Positions 22,869 to 35,013 are shown, numbered from the stretch's first letter. The stretch is DNA of 64,000 nt from Batrachochytrium dendrobatidis JAM81 (GCF_000203795.2 NW_006281102.1:1230582-1294581), one strand, 5' to 3'. Program-made: numbers and translations. Notes: a model not told the origin generated them from the letters alone.

Positions 22869-23603
22869 TCAGACAGGAACTGTCCATTTAAAACAAATAA
22901 CTTCAACGTCTGTTCCTAGATAGAACAACTTGGAGTGCAGAAACAGATGACCGCCTCGCTTAGTATAGAACGGAATCGACTTTGTATTATGTTTCCATGT
23001 CCAGATAATTACCTCGCAAGTAGACGGATGGTCTTGAACCAGCATTTCTGGAGTCTCGGCATTGGCTGTCAGTCGCTTGTGTAGTCTTCGAGCAGCCATA
23101 CCAGTTGGAACCCAGTCAAAAAAGGCATCGGTCAGCATGCTGCCAATACCCATGCGATTGTAGTCTGGATGAACATGTATCGTCAAGAGCTCAACAGTAT
23201 TGTCCAGATCCATCCCAAGATCTTTTAGTTCCTATAAACCCATATGTTCAACTGTTTAGCATTTGTAGTCTAGCGGCATTCTCAAGCAGTGCTGCTCCAG
23301 ATGCTGCAGATGCATCCCTTGATGGCTAGACAGTTCAATACTCACATCATCATGGGCCTGTGCAGGTCCTCCATCCAAGTGGCCAACAACTTTACCCTCT
23401 TCATCGACTGCTACCAGAAACAGCCATGACCCTGGATTGAGTGCTGCTTGATTTTGGCGGGATCTTCTGGTCTTCATGAGTGGTTCTGGCAGTAACCGCT
23501 CTGCCGACACAAGTTTAGGCGTTAGTAGCCAGTTTTTAATTGCTATATCGATGGCTGCATCGTCATCTGTTCCAACTGTTGCTGGTCGCAGAGTGATTGC
23601 CAT
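22869..23603 (-). CDS. GNAT-family N-acetyltransferase (2 exons)
   Basis: Exons 23346-23603 and 22869-23231 are joined over a 114-nt intron with a GTGAGT donor, giving 206 residues. The fold marker is motif A, TIHVHPDYNRMGIGSML, in which R-M-G-I-G forms the acetyl-CoA pyrophosphate loop. Upstream strands (WLFLVAVDEEGKVVGHLDGG) are typical of the GNAT core. The C-terminus (TKSIPFYTKRGGHLFLHSKLF) is motif B-like. The substrate cannot be inferred from the sequence. Such small GNATs acetylate amines, amino acids or proteins. It is probably cytosolic, with no targeting signal. Confidence 0.8.
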
Positions 23604-23644
23604 TGTAAGCGATCAGAAAAAATGATACCAATCGTTTCATTCAC

Positions 23645-24010
23645 GGTTGTATTCACGTAATATGAAGCACTTGTGTCTTGCAATGGCTTGTGCTTTGGAA
23701 TCAATCTTGGTCGAGTATTTGTTGTCCATTAGAAATTGATTGCTGTTTAATAGTCACTGCCAATTGTTTAAAACACAGTATTTATCTTATGATACGACAA
23801 TCCAACTCGACAGGTTTCACTTGTATTCTAAAAACGAATACATTCGCGTTTTAGTTTAAAAGATTGCACATCTCAGCAATACAGCAGTTGTTTCATGTCA
23901 ACCACCAGAAAAATCAATCAAGTTTACCAAAGTTCAAAGACATAATATTGTTCAATAAATTGAGACTGATCGTTTATTATGTATTGAGTGTGTTCCATTT
24001 TATGTGAATG
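23645..24010. mobile_element. Short diverged copy of the TATTCACGTA repeat family
   Basis: The left end GGTTGTATTCACGTAATATG and the right end GTGTTCCATTTTATGTGAAT are inverted relative to each other, about 366 bp apart. This is an internally deleted version of the ~550-bp elements. It lies in the divergent spacer between the GNAT gene and the helicase gene, ending about 50 bp before the helicase ATG, so it may contribute to that promoter. Confidence 0.55.
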
Positions 24011-24061
24011 TGCATGTATTTTTACCTGATGACAAGTCTCTAAATTGAACGGATTTTCCAA

Positions 24062-27000
24062 ATGGAAATTCAAACTTCAAAAATGTGGTCGATACTCCGA
24101 TGGTCTGGTCGTCATCAGCAACTACACAACACTTCATTGCAATCGATTCATCTATTTAAACACACATACAATTTCCATTTAAATGCATTATCCAGCTTTC
24201 ATTTTGAATTGAAACAGGCTCTACATAGCGTCACATCCAGTCAACATGAACATATTGAACTACGACCTTATCAGAAAGAATGCATTCATGCTACATTAAA
24301 AATGTTTGAAGCGGGTGTGCAGCGAACTGCAGTATCTTTACCTGTTGGTTCTGGAAAAACAGTATGTTTAGCTATTACACTACATTCATATCTGACAATC
24401 ATTTTGTACTACCATTGTTGGCCAACCTGTCCAACACTCAATATATAAACTCATTATTGCGGATGGTCTTCTAAATTACATTGCTATAATTGAAAATGCA
24501 ATCGATTGTGTACCGAAACAATTTTTAATCATACCTTGCTACTTGGCTGTCGCTATTAAATAGGTCATTTTCGCCAATCTTATTCCACAACTCAAATCAA
24601 CTTTGCCATCTGCAACAAAAACACTTGTGCTTGCACATCGAGAAGAATTGATCGATCAAGCACATGCTCAAGTCCAACGTCACTGTCCTCATTTGGTAAT
24701 TCTTCATGTCTTGATTTAAGCCATTCGGTGGTTGACAATATTACATTTTATTGCAGATGGTCGACTAAATCATATTGATTTTGTGTTTTTTAGAAGGTCA
24801 GTATTGACAGAGGAAATATTAAACCTTGGATGGATGCTGATGTGATTATTGCGAGGTGAGTTTGTAACGGATCGTATTTAGCTGGATGTATTTTCAATAG
24901 TACATTGGATTTAATAGCTGTTGGTTTATTTTGAATACTGTCTAGTGTTCAGTCGATAGGACGAGAGAATGGATTTCGAATCAAGGCATACGATCCAAAG
25001 CTATTCAAGTGTATTATTATTGGTGAGAATGCAGATATATAATCACAAAATTAAACAACAGTGAATAGTGATTGATTATTTTAACCCTGCAATATATTGT
25101 TTGTTTTTGGAATTTGTGAAATCAGACGAGGTAAATATGTTTGTTTATTGGGTACAGCAGTAACTAGCAAGCAAAGGCCATTGATTGCAAGAGTATTTTA
25201 ATGCTCATTTATTTTCATCTATAATCAGGCTCATCATGCATCAGCACCTACTTATAATCGCGTCTTGGAGTATATGGGTGCATTTGATCCTGAATCGCAC
25301 ATGCGTGTTTGGGGATGCTCTGGAACTTTGCGTAGAAATGACGGGCAAAGTCTACATCCTACATTTCTTTCCATTGCGTACGCGCAGCCTATTACCACAA
25401 TGATTACTGAAGGATGGTAAAACATAGTTTAATTCATTTGTGGATTATGCTACTATAGTTGCGATGGATGCTAACTCTACTTGAAAAATGTGTTTAGGCT
25501 GTGTGATGTTGATGTCAAGCAGGTACAAACTCAAATAGATATTGTAGGAGTTAGAACGAATCCTACTTCTGGAGACTATTCTCTTCCACTTTTATCTGCA
25601 GCAGTGAATACTCCCGAGCGCAATCTCACCATTGCTCAACTGTATCTCAACGAAGCTGGTAAAACTATATTGGATTGTGTATACACTTTTAAATCTTTAG
25701 TCAAGATAAATCATAGATAATAATGCTTTTTGAAGGGATCTAACACTTTGTGTCAATTGTGTTTGATGTAGCTTCTGCCAATTGCAAGTCCACATTGGTG
25801 TTTGCAGTAGACATTGCACATATCAATGATCTTGTTGAAGCATTTCAAAAAAAGGGTATTCCAGCAATTGGTGTTCATGGAAACACCCCATTGCATACTC
25901 GGCAGAAAATTATAAAGGAGTTTTCCAACGGAAATATTCCAGTACTTATCAACTGTGGTATGTCTGTTTTTTGGATGTAGTTTAACTGCAATTTATAAAA
26001 ATACTGAAATGCTTATATATGGTGACTGGGCCATGCATTAAATATGTAGGAATTGTTACAGAAGGAGTCGATATACCTAGAATTGATTGTGTCATGCTTG
26101 CACGACCTACTAAATCTAGTGGATTGTTACAGCAGATGTTGGGTCGTGGTATGCGCAAGTTTGAAGGTAGCGTATATGTTTTAATTTCCATGCCAATCAA
26201 GTTTGAGATGCAGTGCTGAATCTAGACTGAATTTTTAATTTTTAGGGAAAAAAAGGTGCATTGTGTTTGATTTTGTCGATACAATGAATCGCAGCTTGCA
26301 AGCAGCTACTATTCCAACCTTGTTTGGACTGTCGCCCATGTTTAACATGCAAGGCAAGTCTGGGTTAGCTAAATAGTATTTGCAATGCCCGTCTAACCAA
26401 CTATATGCATTGTTTTACGGATGACATTAAAAAGGTAAAACGATCAAAGAAATGAGCTCCATAATGGAACGACTCGAGTCAAAGCATTTAGACCTCGATG
26501 TGCTGAGCCAAATGAGTACATTTGAGGAGCTGAAAGAGTATGACCAAATTGTTGGAAGCCAATACGATGGAGTTAATCATCTTGGGTATTCTTTGAAGCC
26601 GTTTTTGGATCCATTCTCTCTTGTAATCAAGGAAGACGAGGATCAATATCTCAAGAAGCTTTCACGATTTGCATGGACGCGTGTAGCCACTCAAAAATGG
26701 GTGCTGTCGACCAATGTTGGAAGTAGTGCACTAATACTTGAAAAAAAAGGTAATTGGCCAAATAGCGTATATTGCGGTAATATTTTTTATGATTCTAAAA
26801 AGTAATGTTTATATAAACACAGACAAAATCTATATATGCACATACATTCAAAACAAGACAGATCGACGAAAAAACCCCAGAAAAAAGAACATTGTAGTAC
26901 AATCCGATACTCTTATGCATGCGTTTAAAGGATCAGACACGTTTATAACCAAAACACTTGGATATACACATTCTATGCAACTGGGTTGGAATGCACCATG

Positions 27001-27244
27001 GCGAAACAGTAAAGCGACACCAAAGCAGATCCAGTTTGCGAATCAAATTGGAATCAGCAAGTATGTGGATCTAAATGGACTATCGAGAGGGGATCTGATG
27101 GTACTATTGACACGAAGGCAATTTGGAGCGATTGGAGCAGCCAAGAAAGCGCAAGTCGAGGATCGTCGACAGAATACAATGAAAAACCCCACAGGCAGTC
27201 AGCACGATCCGTTGCTTGCAGTGCCAGTTGGAGCAGCACTGTGA
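24062..27244 (+). CDS. IRC3-like DEAH/SF2 helicase, probably mitochondrial (12 exons)
   Basis: Exons: 24062-24361, 24564-24695, 24794-24855, 24946-25022, 25126-25130, 25229-25416, 25498-25658, 25772-25957, 26050-26166, 26246-26353, 26435-26749, 26823-27244. They give about 690 residues, very close to yeast Irc3, a double-stranded-DNA translocase for mitochondrial DNA upkeep. Motifs in order: Q-like [10 protein letters not shown]; Walker A PVGSGKT (to residue 100); motif Ia LVLAHREEL; Walker B IIIDEAHHA (D191-H194); motif [12 protein letters not shown]; motif [14 protein letters not shown]; motif [11 protein letters not shown]. The D and E of the DEAH box come largely from a 5-nt microexon. 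Intron 10 is GC-AG. A second in-frame acceptor at 26861 would drop 13 residues from the last exon. The N-terminus is basic, with an amphipathic character. Confidence 0.88.
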
Positions 27245-27334
27245 TGAGCAGAAAGATTACAATTGCAGAATTTAAACTAAAATAAACGAATTGATTTTAT
27301 AAGAAAGCGACCGGATCTACACTTTATCGACGCT

Positions 27335-29665
27335 ATGAATTGCAAGACAGCCGACTCGAGCAGTTTGATTTGTAGCGAGTCTGTTGCGAGCGAGTTGAAT
27401 TCATTGCAGTCCATGCCAGATAAGCAAGCGCTGCAGGACTCTGCTCAGCAGACATTGTTCACACTGCACAAGAAACAGCGCAGCACACTGCCAGCAGAGC
27501 TCATTACTGCCATTCTGCAACGGATGGACTGCAAAACTCAAATTCTAGCAGCAATGATGGTGAACAAGGCTTGGGCTAGTGCTGGCTTGTCGTTGCTATG
27601 GAAACGGACCCAATGCAGTGCTGATGAATGTAAAGTTTGTTACCAGACTGGCCGACTGTAGTCTGCATGCAACTGTCCTGCTAACCCTTTGTGTTTAGGG
27701 GATTCATTGCGGCTTCTGTTTCAGCGACCGAAACGACTTTATCAGGATTACCGACACGATATCCGACTCTTGAATATCTACTGTCCTATACAGCCATGGA
27801 CGGGTGGAGATCTGCGGCTATCCAGTCTAAGAACAACTGTTGCTGGCTGCATATCTCTTACCAGTCTGCATATTCACATTCCTTCATTCAATGATGACGA
27901 CTGCTGGATCTTGTCAAAGGCTTGTCCGCAACTCACTTCCATTTCATTTGTTTCGGGTGTTCAACCTGCCGGGTGTATTACCGATGAGGGGTTGGTTGCA
28001 CTTGCACAAAACTGTAAGCAGCTAAAGCATATCTGCATCAAGAGCATGCTGGACAGCGTGTTTAGTGAAAGAGGAATCTCAGCCTTGGCACAATACACCA
28101 AAGGTCGATTGACTACGTTCGGATTAGAGTTGTGTAGTGGATCTATGGGGTTAGATGCCATGCGTCCAACAATTTCTGCAGATAGTTCTAGATCTTCACA
28201 TCGATCGCTATCTGGATCGCTATCTGGATCGCTATCTGGATCTCTACCACTATCTCGTTCATCATCGCCTGTTGTTTCCGATGTGTCTGTGGACGCGACG
28301 GGATCTGCCTTGCACTTCATCAGCATACATACCCCTACAATAAACCGTGTGCCTGTATCAACATCCATACCCTTATCCATGTCTTCATCTTCATCTGCAT
28401 CTTCCATGTCATCGCGCTCATCATCTCCGATTGCTTCCCAGTCCAACAACGGCATTACTTTATCTTCCATGTATGACTCGGAAGCCCGTCACAAACGGTT
28501 CGGTGATGCACTTCGACAGTTAGTCGTTAGCAGTCCAGATATACATACACTACGGTTGGATTGGCCTGTAGCAATGGACGAAATGCTTGCACAAGCGGCA
28601 CAGTCACTTCGGCATTTGAAATGCTTGACCATTGGTAATTCTCGCGACTTTTCCAGTATCGCTTTGCTAATACGGGCCAATCCATACTTGAAATCTCTTG
28701 CACTTATTGATGTGACTTTTCCAGAGGGTGCCCTTCCTGTTATTTTGCAACCATTGGTTTCGCACCATTTTGGTTTGCCCAGTCATGGCGATATGCTTTC
28801 CCAACTCACATCCAGTCCACAAATCACCCATCAAATAGATGTGGATGACAACATGTACAACTACACTCAAAATCGTCTATATAACCATGGAAATTCAAGC
28901 TACAACAGTGCTCACTCGACTACTACGACAGAATTTTCTGCATTGGGTCTGATCTCGCTTGTGTTGGATGGAATAGGCTTTTTGACAGAACTTGTTTCTA
29001 TAGCTTCTCAATTTCATTCTTTAACTACGCTAAAACTAGCACCAAGTCGACGCACAGCATCTATAGCTGATGCAACCACAGCACATATCCATGATCTCGC
29101 GATTGCATGCCCTAACCTCACTACACTTCATATTCCCATTAGTACCGATCATCATCTTGTCACATTTGCACAATCATGTCCGAACCTTGTTGATGTAGAT
29201 ATGATGGATGGCAATGGGGTGTCAAACCAAGCACTTGTGGTATTGGTAAAGATGTGCTCAGGATTGATGAGATTACGTGTTGGTGCAGGAAGAGATGTGA
29301 CCGATTTGGGATTAGAGATGGTTGCCAAAGTGTGTAATACAAGATTAACTCATCTAGCATTCCCATTTTCTGGTGGAATCAGAATTGGTGTAAAGTCTGT
29401 CGAAGCTGTTGCCATGTATTGTTCTGGGTTGAAATCGTTGGATCATGTCCCTGTTGGCGTTGGCGTGGATGTGCTGGTGAGCTTACTACCTAAATTAACA
29501 AGGCTGAGATCATTGGGCATCAATGTATCGGGTAGAGGAAATCGTGGCGGTGAACTGGGTGGAAATCCAATCCATACTGGGCTGAGATTGCCCTTGTCTA
29601 AAATGGATCAAGATCGCATCAAGCAGGCTTGCAAGAATCTCAAGCAGATTACCTGTCATGGATAG
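27335..29665 (+). CDS. F-box / leucine-rich-repeat protein (2 exons)
   Basis: Exons 27335-27629 and 27699-29665 are joined by a 69-nt intron to give 753 residues. An F-box lies at about residues 48-95 (RSTLPAELITAILQRMDC, then MVNKAWASAGLSLLWKR). It should dock on Skp1 in an SCF ubiquitin ligase. LRR units of the amn1/AMN type follow, for example CPQLTSISF, CKQLKHICIKSM, CPNLTTLHIP, CPNLVDVDMMDG and VAKVCNTRLTHLAFPF, and probably form the substrate-binding arc. A Ser-rich insert (about residues 260-350) splits the repeats. It contains a four-fold 12-nt tandem repeat at 28207-28250 that encodes SLSG units. The substrate is unknown. Confidence 0.85.
28207..28250 (+). repeat. Four copies of a 12-nt tandem repeat inside the F-box/LRR gene
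   Basis: The unit CTATCTGGATCG repeats about four times, in frame, adding SLSG units to the disordered insert. Copy-number change would keep the frame, so length polymorphism between strains is likely. Confidence 0.75.
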
Positions 29666-30012
29666 CTCAACATCATAAATTTAACCATCTATAGCCATTA
29701 AATTCAATATCAACTTTACAGAAAAATCATTAGATTTTTGGCAATTCAACTATCAGTCGAGTTCCTCAGATACCAGAGCATTCTGAACTAATCATAGGCA
29801 TCCGTGAAAAGATGGGTAGTGGACTCAAGTTCGACAATACATTCAAGATCCAAATAAACATGCTTTTTAATGGAGACAAACTCGTTCCTTCCAGGACTGA
29901 GATTTATTTAAGACTTGAATTGAATCACTAACTACCACAGAATTGTTGTTTAAAGCCTGTCATTTTGTAGGGCTACTGAAAATAGGTTTCATGCCGAGTG
30001 CTGTTTTAAAAC
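29666..30012. other. Intergenic (convergent)
   Basis: A 347-bp spacer between the 3' ends of the F-box/LRR gene and the Stm1-like gene. It is AT-rich, and I see no gene or repeat. Confidence 0.45.
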
Positions 30013-31501
30013 CTACTGACTTCCGAGAGATGGGAAAGCAGAAGTGTCGGCAACGTTGATGCGAGTCTGACCATGGCCAGTGTTGCGGTTGCGTGTATTA
30101 CGCTGCTCACCGTCACGACGGGGTGCCTTGCGGTCGTTGCGCTCAAAACGCCCATTATCACGAGGAACAGGGGTAAAAGTCTGTTGAATGTCAAGAGTGG
30201 CCTTGGCGGCCTTTTCTTTGTTCTTGCGGGCAGACTCTGACTTGGATTTCTTGAGATCGCCAAAGAATTCCTCATCTGGCTTTTCAAGCTTGGTTACGCC
30301 CTTGAACTTGGTCTCATCAACACCCTCGTTGGCCTTGCGGGTAACAACTTCAGTAGCAACACTCGACTTTTTTTTCTCAGCCATGAATTGCTCAAGAGTC
30401 TTGAAACTGTCTTCAGGATCAGCTTCTTTGGGCTCGGCAGAAGCGGGGTTGGCAACAGCATCCTCACTAAACAGATTTGAACAGGTCAATAAAAATGTAA
30501 TGCGCAAAATTGAAGGTTCAAGAACAAGTAGATTTAGAATAAAGTCAAGCGCAAGACTAACCTTTCAAGAACGGGGTTGGGGTTACCATTTTCGTCAACC
30601 TCGGCAGTGATGGCATCACCCCAAGTGCCTTTTCCAGCAACATCCTTCTTTTCGCCAGCCTTGTAATGACCAGCAGCGCTGCGCCTGTCGTGATCACGGC
30701 CACCACGACCACGACCACCACCACGCTTATCAAGACGAACGGAAGTGGTGCTGGTGAACTGCTCAGGAGCCTGTTCAAAAGGTCCAGTTTCACGGGGGCC
30801 AGTAGGGTTACGATAGTTCACTGGATTGGCCACGATCCAAGCCAAGTAGAGCAAACAAAACAAAGTCAATAACCACACGAATCAGGACAAACAAGCTGAA
30901 CAGTTGAGATGGAATAACAAAAGTCTGAACAGCACAATCCCTCAGCCAACTCCAAATCATGTGCTAATCATGCTGCAGTGTAAAAATGATAGCTTGAGCA
31001 AAGACTGGTCAAGTTGGATAAAGTGACTGGCAAGTACATGCCAGTCCAAATCTAATAAAACTTTGTTCAAAGACTTGCCCGGCAGCATTAGATTGGCAGC
31101 TGCTCAGACTGTTTATATACATGGTTTGAATGCATGCACATCAGAATATGACAAACGGATCTGAAACATGGACAGATCTGATCCAAATAGATCAACCGAC
31201 TCAGAGGATTAAAAACCACTTGTACACAAGCCTTGGATATATATGGCCTGTAACTAGACAATTAATAACAACTAGTCAAGACATCAACAAGATTACCTTG
31301 ACGATTGCCAGTCTGTGGGCGAGAAGTACGGTCACCGCGAGATTTACCCTCAGTAGGAGCATCTTTTTTAGGCTGAGGAGTTTGTTTTTGAGGAGCAGCC
31401 TTCTTAACAGGAGCAACCTTTGGAACACTGACTTCTGTGTCACTACTGTCACCGAGAACGGCAAACAAGTTTTTGGACACAACCGAATCCGTCATTGACA
31501 T
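30013..31501 (-). CDS. Stm1/SERBP1 (HABP4)-family ribosome-associated RNA-binding protein (3 exons)
   Basis: Exons 31297-31501, 30562-30820 and 30013-30466 give 305 residues. The family clamps idle 80S ribosomes and eEF2 and protects them under stress. The N-terminus has the Stm1 signature (SKNLFAVLGDSSDTE), then a Lys/Pro-rich linker. An RGG box follows at residues 101-115 (RGGGRGRGGRDHDRR) and then the HABP4/PAI-RBP1 core (GHYKAGEKKDVAGKGTWGDA). The C-terminal part contains TLEQFMAEKKKS and ends in an RNG-rich basic tail followed by FPSLGSQ. Intron 1 is 476 nt, far longer than the norm here. Divergent from the HADH gene. Confidence 0.88.
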
Positions 31502-32067
31502 TGAAGGGTCCAGAAGATATGAATATATAGAAAGTTGCCAAACAGCGGCTGTCAGGGGTTGAATACATGGCAGTTGCGCAACAGGTCAAATGTTGGTTTC
31601 AGATCGTAGTTGTAGCGGTTGTCCAGGCAATTCCAAAGTTGAGCATCAGTTCAAGCAGGGATCAGTAATCGATGACTAAAGTACACTCTTTACAGTATTC
31701 ATCCATGCATGCCAGTACTAGCATGGATGGATTGCTCTTGATGACATATCTAGGACTACAATATTGCTTACCTTGTGTATCGTGGCCAGCAACAGCCGGC
31801 AACTTGTGCATCAATTAGTTGCAGAGCCAATCATACATCACGTGATCAAATCTATGGTCACGTGGATAAGCTTGACTTTTTCCTGTTCAAACATTAAGCT
31901 TTCATTGCCGAATCTACAATCTTGAATGCACTCGCTGTTCTAGTACACTCCATGCTGTTGCCAATGCAGAGTGTAAATTATCTCGATGGATAGTCTGTTT
32001 ATAGATTTCAAAACTATCAACAAATCTGCTTCTTGTGCTTATCTTTTATTTTATCTTTGACCGCCCT
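31502..32067. promoter_or_regulatory. Divergent promoter between the Stm1-like and HADH genes
   Basis: A 566-bp region. A CCAAT box lies at 31827-31831 and two CACGTG palindromes at 31839-31844 and 31859-31864, 15 bp apart edge to edge. CACGTG is the core of bHLH-type sites (Cbf1/Pho4/Ino2-Ino4-like in yeast). Which factor binds here is unknown. Confidence 0.45.
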
Positions 32068-33161
32068 ATGTATCGTGCCAGAGCCTTCTCCAAGATCATC
32101 AAGGCCTTTGATGCCTCTGGTCCTTCTTACAATCTAAATAAACCTTGTTTTGCAGCCTCATTCTCGTCTTCTTCTAGTGCTCACCCCATCAATGAGGTCA
32201 CCATCATCGGTGCCGGTCTGATGGGGTCTGGAATTGCTCAAACTGCTGCTCAGTTTGGCTTTAAAGTCAACCTCATTGACTCTTCCAACGATGCTCTTGC
32301 AAGGAGTCGCAAGAACATCGAGTCCAACCTTGTTCGTGAGTCAAAGAAACAGCATGGCTCTGCTGTGGCATCAGCTCAGATATTTGTCAATAACACTATG
32401 GAGCTTCTTACTCATTCCACTGATCTTACCGCCGCTGCAAAATCCTCTGATCTACTTATTGAAGCCATTGTTGAAAACATGGACGCTAAGCGCAAACTAT
32501 TTACCCAGCTGGATCTGATCGCTCCAAAGCATGCTATTTTTGCTAGCAACACTTCATCATTGCCTATTGCTGAGATCGCCAAGGCCACAAGCCGCCCTGG
32601 TCAGTTTGCTGGTTTGCATTTCTTTAATCCTGTGCCTGTGATGAAGCTGGTCGAGATTGTTCGTACAAAGGACACTACCGAGGAGACTTGCAAGTCGCTT
32701 GCTTTGTTTACCGATCAGTTGCTCAAAAAAGCTGTCATGTGCAAAGATACTCCAGGGTAAACTCTCGGTCTTGCTTTTTATAATTGCTTGCAACAGTATC
32801 ACTGATTCTACTATGCTGGCTTTGCAAACTCGACGTTTTAATTAGATTTATTGTCAATCGACTTCTTGTTCCATACCTTCTGGAGGCTACTCGCATCGTT
32901 GAGCGCGGTGAAGCTTCTAAAGAAGATGTTGATCTAGCAATGAAGCTGGGTGCCGGATATCCCATGGGACCATTCGAGCTTATGGATTATGTCGGTCTTG
33001 ATACAATCAAATTCATTTCTGATGGATGGTATTCTGACAGTGATGTGCTCAAGGGTAACAGTCACGTTGCTCCATCCCAGCTGATCAATGGCCTAGTTGC
33101 TCAACAAAAGTTTGGTAAAAAGTCTGGCAGCGGGTTCTACAACTACCCTGCAAAGAAATGA
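32068..33161 (+). CDS. Mitochondrial L-3-hydroxyacyl-CoA dehydrogenase (short-chain type, 2 exons)
   Basis: Exons 32068-32756 and 32846-33161 join over an 89-nt intron to give 334 residues. The enzyme oxidises 3-hydroxyacyl-CoA to 3-ketoacyl-CoA with NAD+ in beta-oxidation. The first ~35 residues are Arg/Lys/Ser-rich with a single acidic residue, like a mitochondrial presequence. The NAD-binding Rossmann motif is [10 protein letters not shown] (residues 46-55), followed by LIDSSND. The active-site region is ASNTSSLPI and [16 protein letters not shown], with the conserved His in GLHFF. The C-terminal dimerisation domain includes [13 protein letters not shown] and [20 protein letters not shown]-initiated extension upstream of ATG 32068 is not needed. 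Mitochondrial beta-oxidation of this kind is absent from yeast but found in chytrids. Confidence 0.93.
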
Positions 33162-33411
33162 AGCAATAACAATGGTCTTGATTGTCCTATCTGATCTCAT
33201 CAATGTTTTAGCGCGGTGAATCTGATTTAGCTACAGCCATCTCAGCTTAGATTCACACGCCCATCCAGCATGATTGCGTTGTAACCCATAGCGTATATAC
33301 AACTAGAAAAGGTTGCTGATAGCAAAACACAAACTTGTGTAAACAAGAGCGGAATTATCAAGGCAATGTTGAAAATATGTAGTGGTATATTATTTAAAAA
33401 CTGAATTTGCT

Positions 33412-34427
33412 CTACAATCCTTCAGCAGAAGGACCATATATGACAAGATTCTGGGGTAAAGAGCTTCTTGGGCTATCCATATACAACCGCTTCTCTGAAT
33501 CGACATCCACTTCGCATGACCATGTAGAAGCCATTACACAACAGTAGTTTTGAATGCAAAATTGTATATAAAAATAGCTTCCAAAAACACCGGAAAAAGA
33601 AAGTATACTCGTAAATATGTAGCCCAAAATAGCCAAAACAATCTTGAAAGTCAGTCGAAATGCGGCAGTTTCGAGTTTTGCAACGTGATCTCTTGATACT
33701 CCACCGTTTGATGTGATTGATTCATGGTGCTACTCCAGATAATTCAAATTGATTGTTATTTTGACATGAATGTAATTAAAATAGATCTACAGTCGATTGC
33801 AGTAACGCGAGGTTACCTTTTTAAGTGGGATAAGAAAGCATCCAAGTACGCCGCAATCTAAAATCAATATCAGATTAAGCAACTCTGGACTTGCCAGTAA
33901 CATATCAAGTCAGATCTATCCAACCTCAGTCCATTGATACACTTACAAACCAAAGCCAGACCAATTTTTCCAGAATCATTCCATCGTCTGTCAAAGTGAT
34001 TCTGACAAATACCATCAGCAGAATAGGATACGTTCAATAGCACCACTGACATCATCACAAGAATCATTGATATTCCAAGAGAGACCCACAAGATATATCT
34101 AACATAAGAAATGACCCTCAAACTTCCAAAAATCACCGTGCCTCTCATGATGGCTATTCCCGTAGCAATTACTTGCATTGAAAAATAAATAACCGAGGAA
34201 AATAAAACTAGAGCAGTACAGTTGGTATAAGGAATGGAATCGAGTATCGCAAACATGATGACCAGCGTGGTGTTAAAAAATGACGCTGCAAACTGAAGAC
34301 CGTTGAATATAGTTGAGGATTGAATAAGAGTGAAAAGGTTATCGACGCTGTTGAGGAAGGACATGCCAATGAATATACCTATTCCGTAGTTGGTGACTTT
34401 GAAGCCATTGTAGTTTATTTGGGACAT
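33412..34427 (-). CDS. Small multi-pass membrane protein, unknown family (3 exons)
   Basis: Exons 33947-34427, 33817-33857 (41 nt) and 33412-33729 join in phase to 279 residues. There are six or seven hydrophobic segments: around GIGIFIGMSFLNSV, FFNTTLVIMFAIL, LVLFSSVIYFSMQVIATGI, ILWVSLGISMILVMMSVVLL, IGLALVYCGVLGCFLIPL and FKIVLAILGYIFTSILSFSG, with another at FGSYFYIQFCI. A hydrophilic loop after segment 5 (HHESITSNGGVSRDHVAKLE) and a polar C-terminal tail (LYMDSPRSSLPQNLVIYG) give a seven-helix, GPCR-like layout. No family motif was recognised, so receptor function is only a guess. Confidence 0.6.
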
Positions 34428-35013
34428 GCTTTGTATATTTTCTGCCAGATGTAAATGTGTGTGATTGAGTGTAAGAAATGAGCCTGTATGCTTGGTCTAA
34501 TTGAGCTAATTCCAGCTACTTTAAATTGACTGCTGTAAACTTTGGAAAATCAGATATAAACGTATAATCAGCTACAAGGTTGAACAGCAGAAAACACGCT
34601 CCTGTTCAGTATAAACCCAGTGACAAAAGCTGAATAAACAAACAAAAAGGTGGCTGGTCTAAGCAAAAACAAGGCGACGGTTATATACTCCAAATTTGAT
34701 GGAGCTGTTTTGTGGTTATAGCAGTACCTTGGTTAGGAATATAGGTAAGTTGAAAATTGAGTTGTATTCGATGATGGCTGCAAGCACGACGCGCCTAATC
34801 CTTGAATCAAAAGCTCGGAGTCTTGGATCCCATACTATTAGAGCCAAGTTATTAGTGTCAAGTTGTCAGATCTTCCCATCATGTTGTAAGGGAAAACACT
34901 GCAAAACTCGTGTATTTATTAAATAATTATCTTTGTATATGCAGTAATGTAGTTCAATGTCGATACTGCAAGGGTGTTTGCATACCAGTTACAATGGACA
35001 AATATATAGTATA
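34428..35013. other. Intergenic
   Basis: About 0.6 kb, AT-rich, upstream of the membrane-protein gene. It has no coding frame of interest and no recognised repeat end. Confidence 0.4.

Noticed and set aside
27961..28470. 169-codon minus-strand frame opposite the F-box/LRR gene
   Set aside because: It is an antisense shadow of the Ser-rich insert and its 12-nt tandem repeat; the Asp/Ser repeats only mirror the sense repeats.
30188..30872. Plus-strand frames opposite the Stm1-like exons (including a Thr-rich run)
   Set aside because: They are shadows of the Lys/Arg/Gly-rich sense exons; the sense product has clear family motifs.
32035..32067. GTG-initiated extension of the HADH gene
   Set aside because: ATG 32068 gives a normal mitochondrial presequence; the extension is hydrophobic and unneeded.
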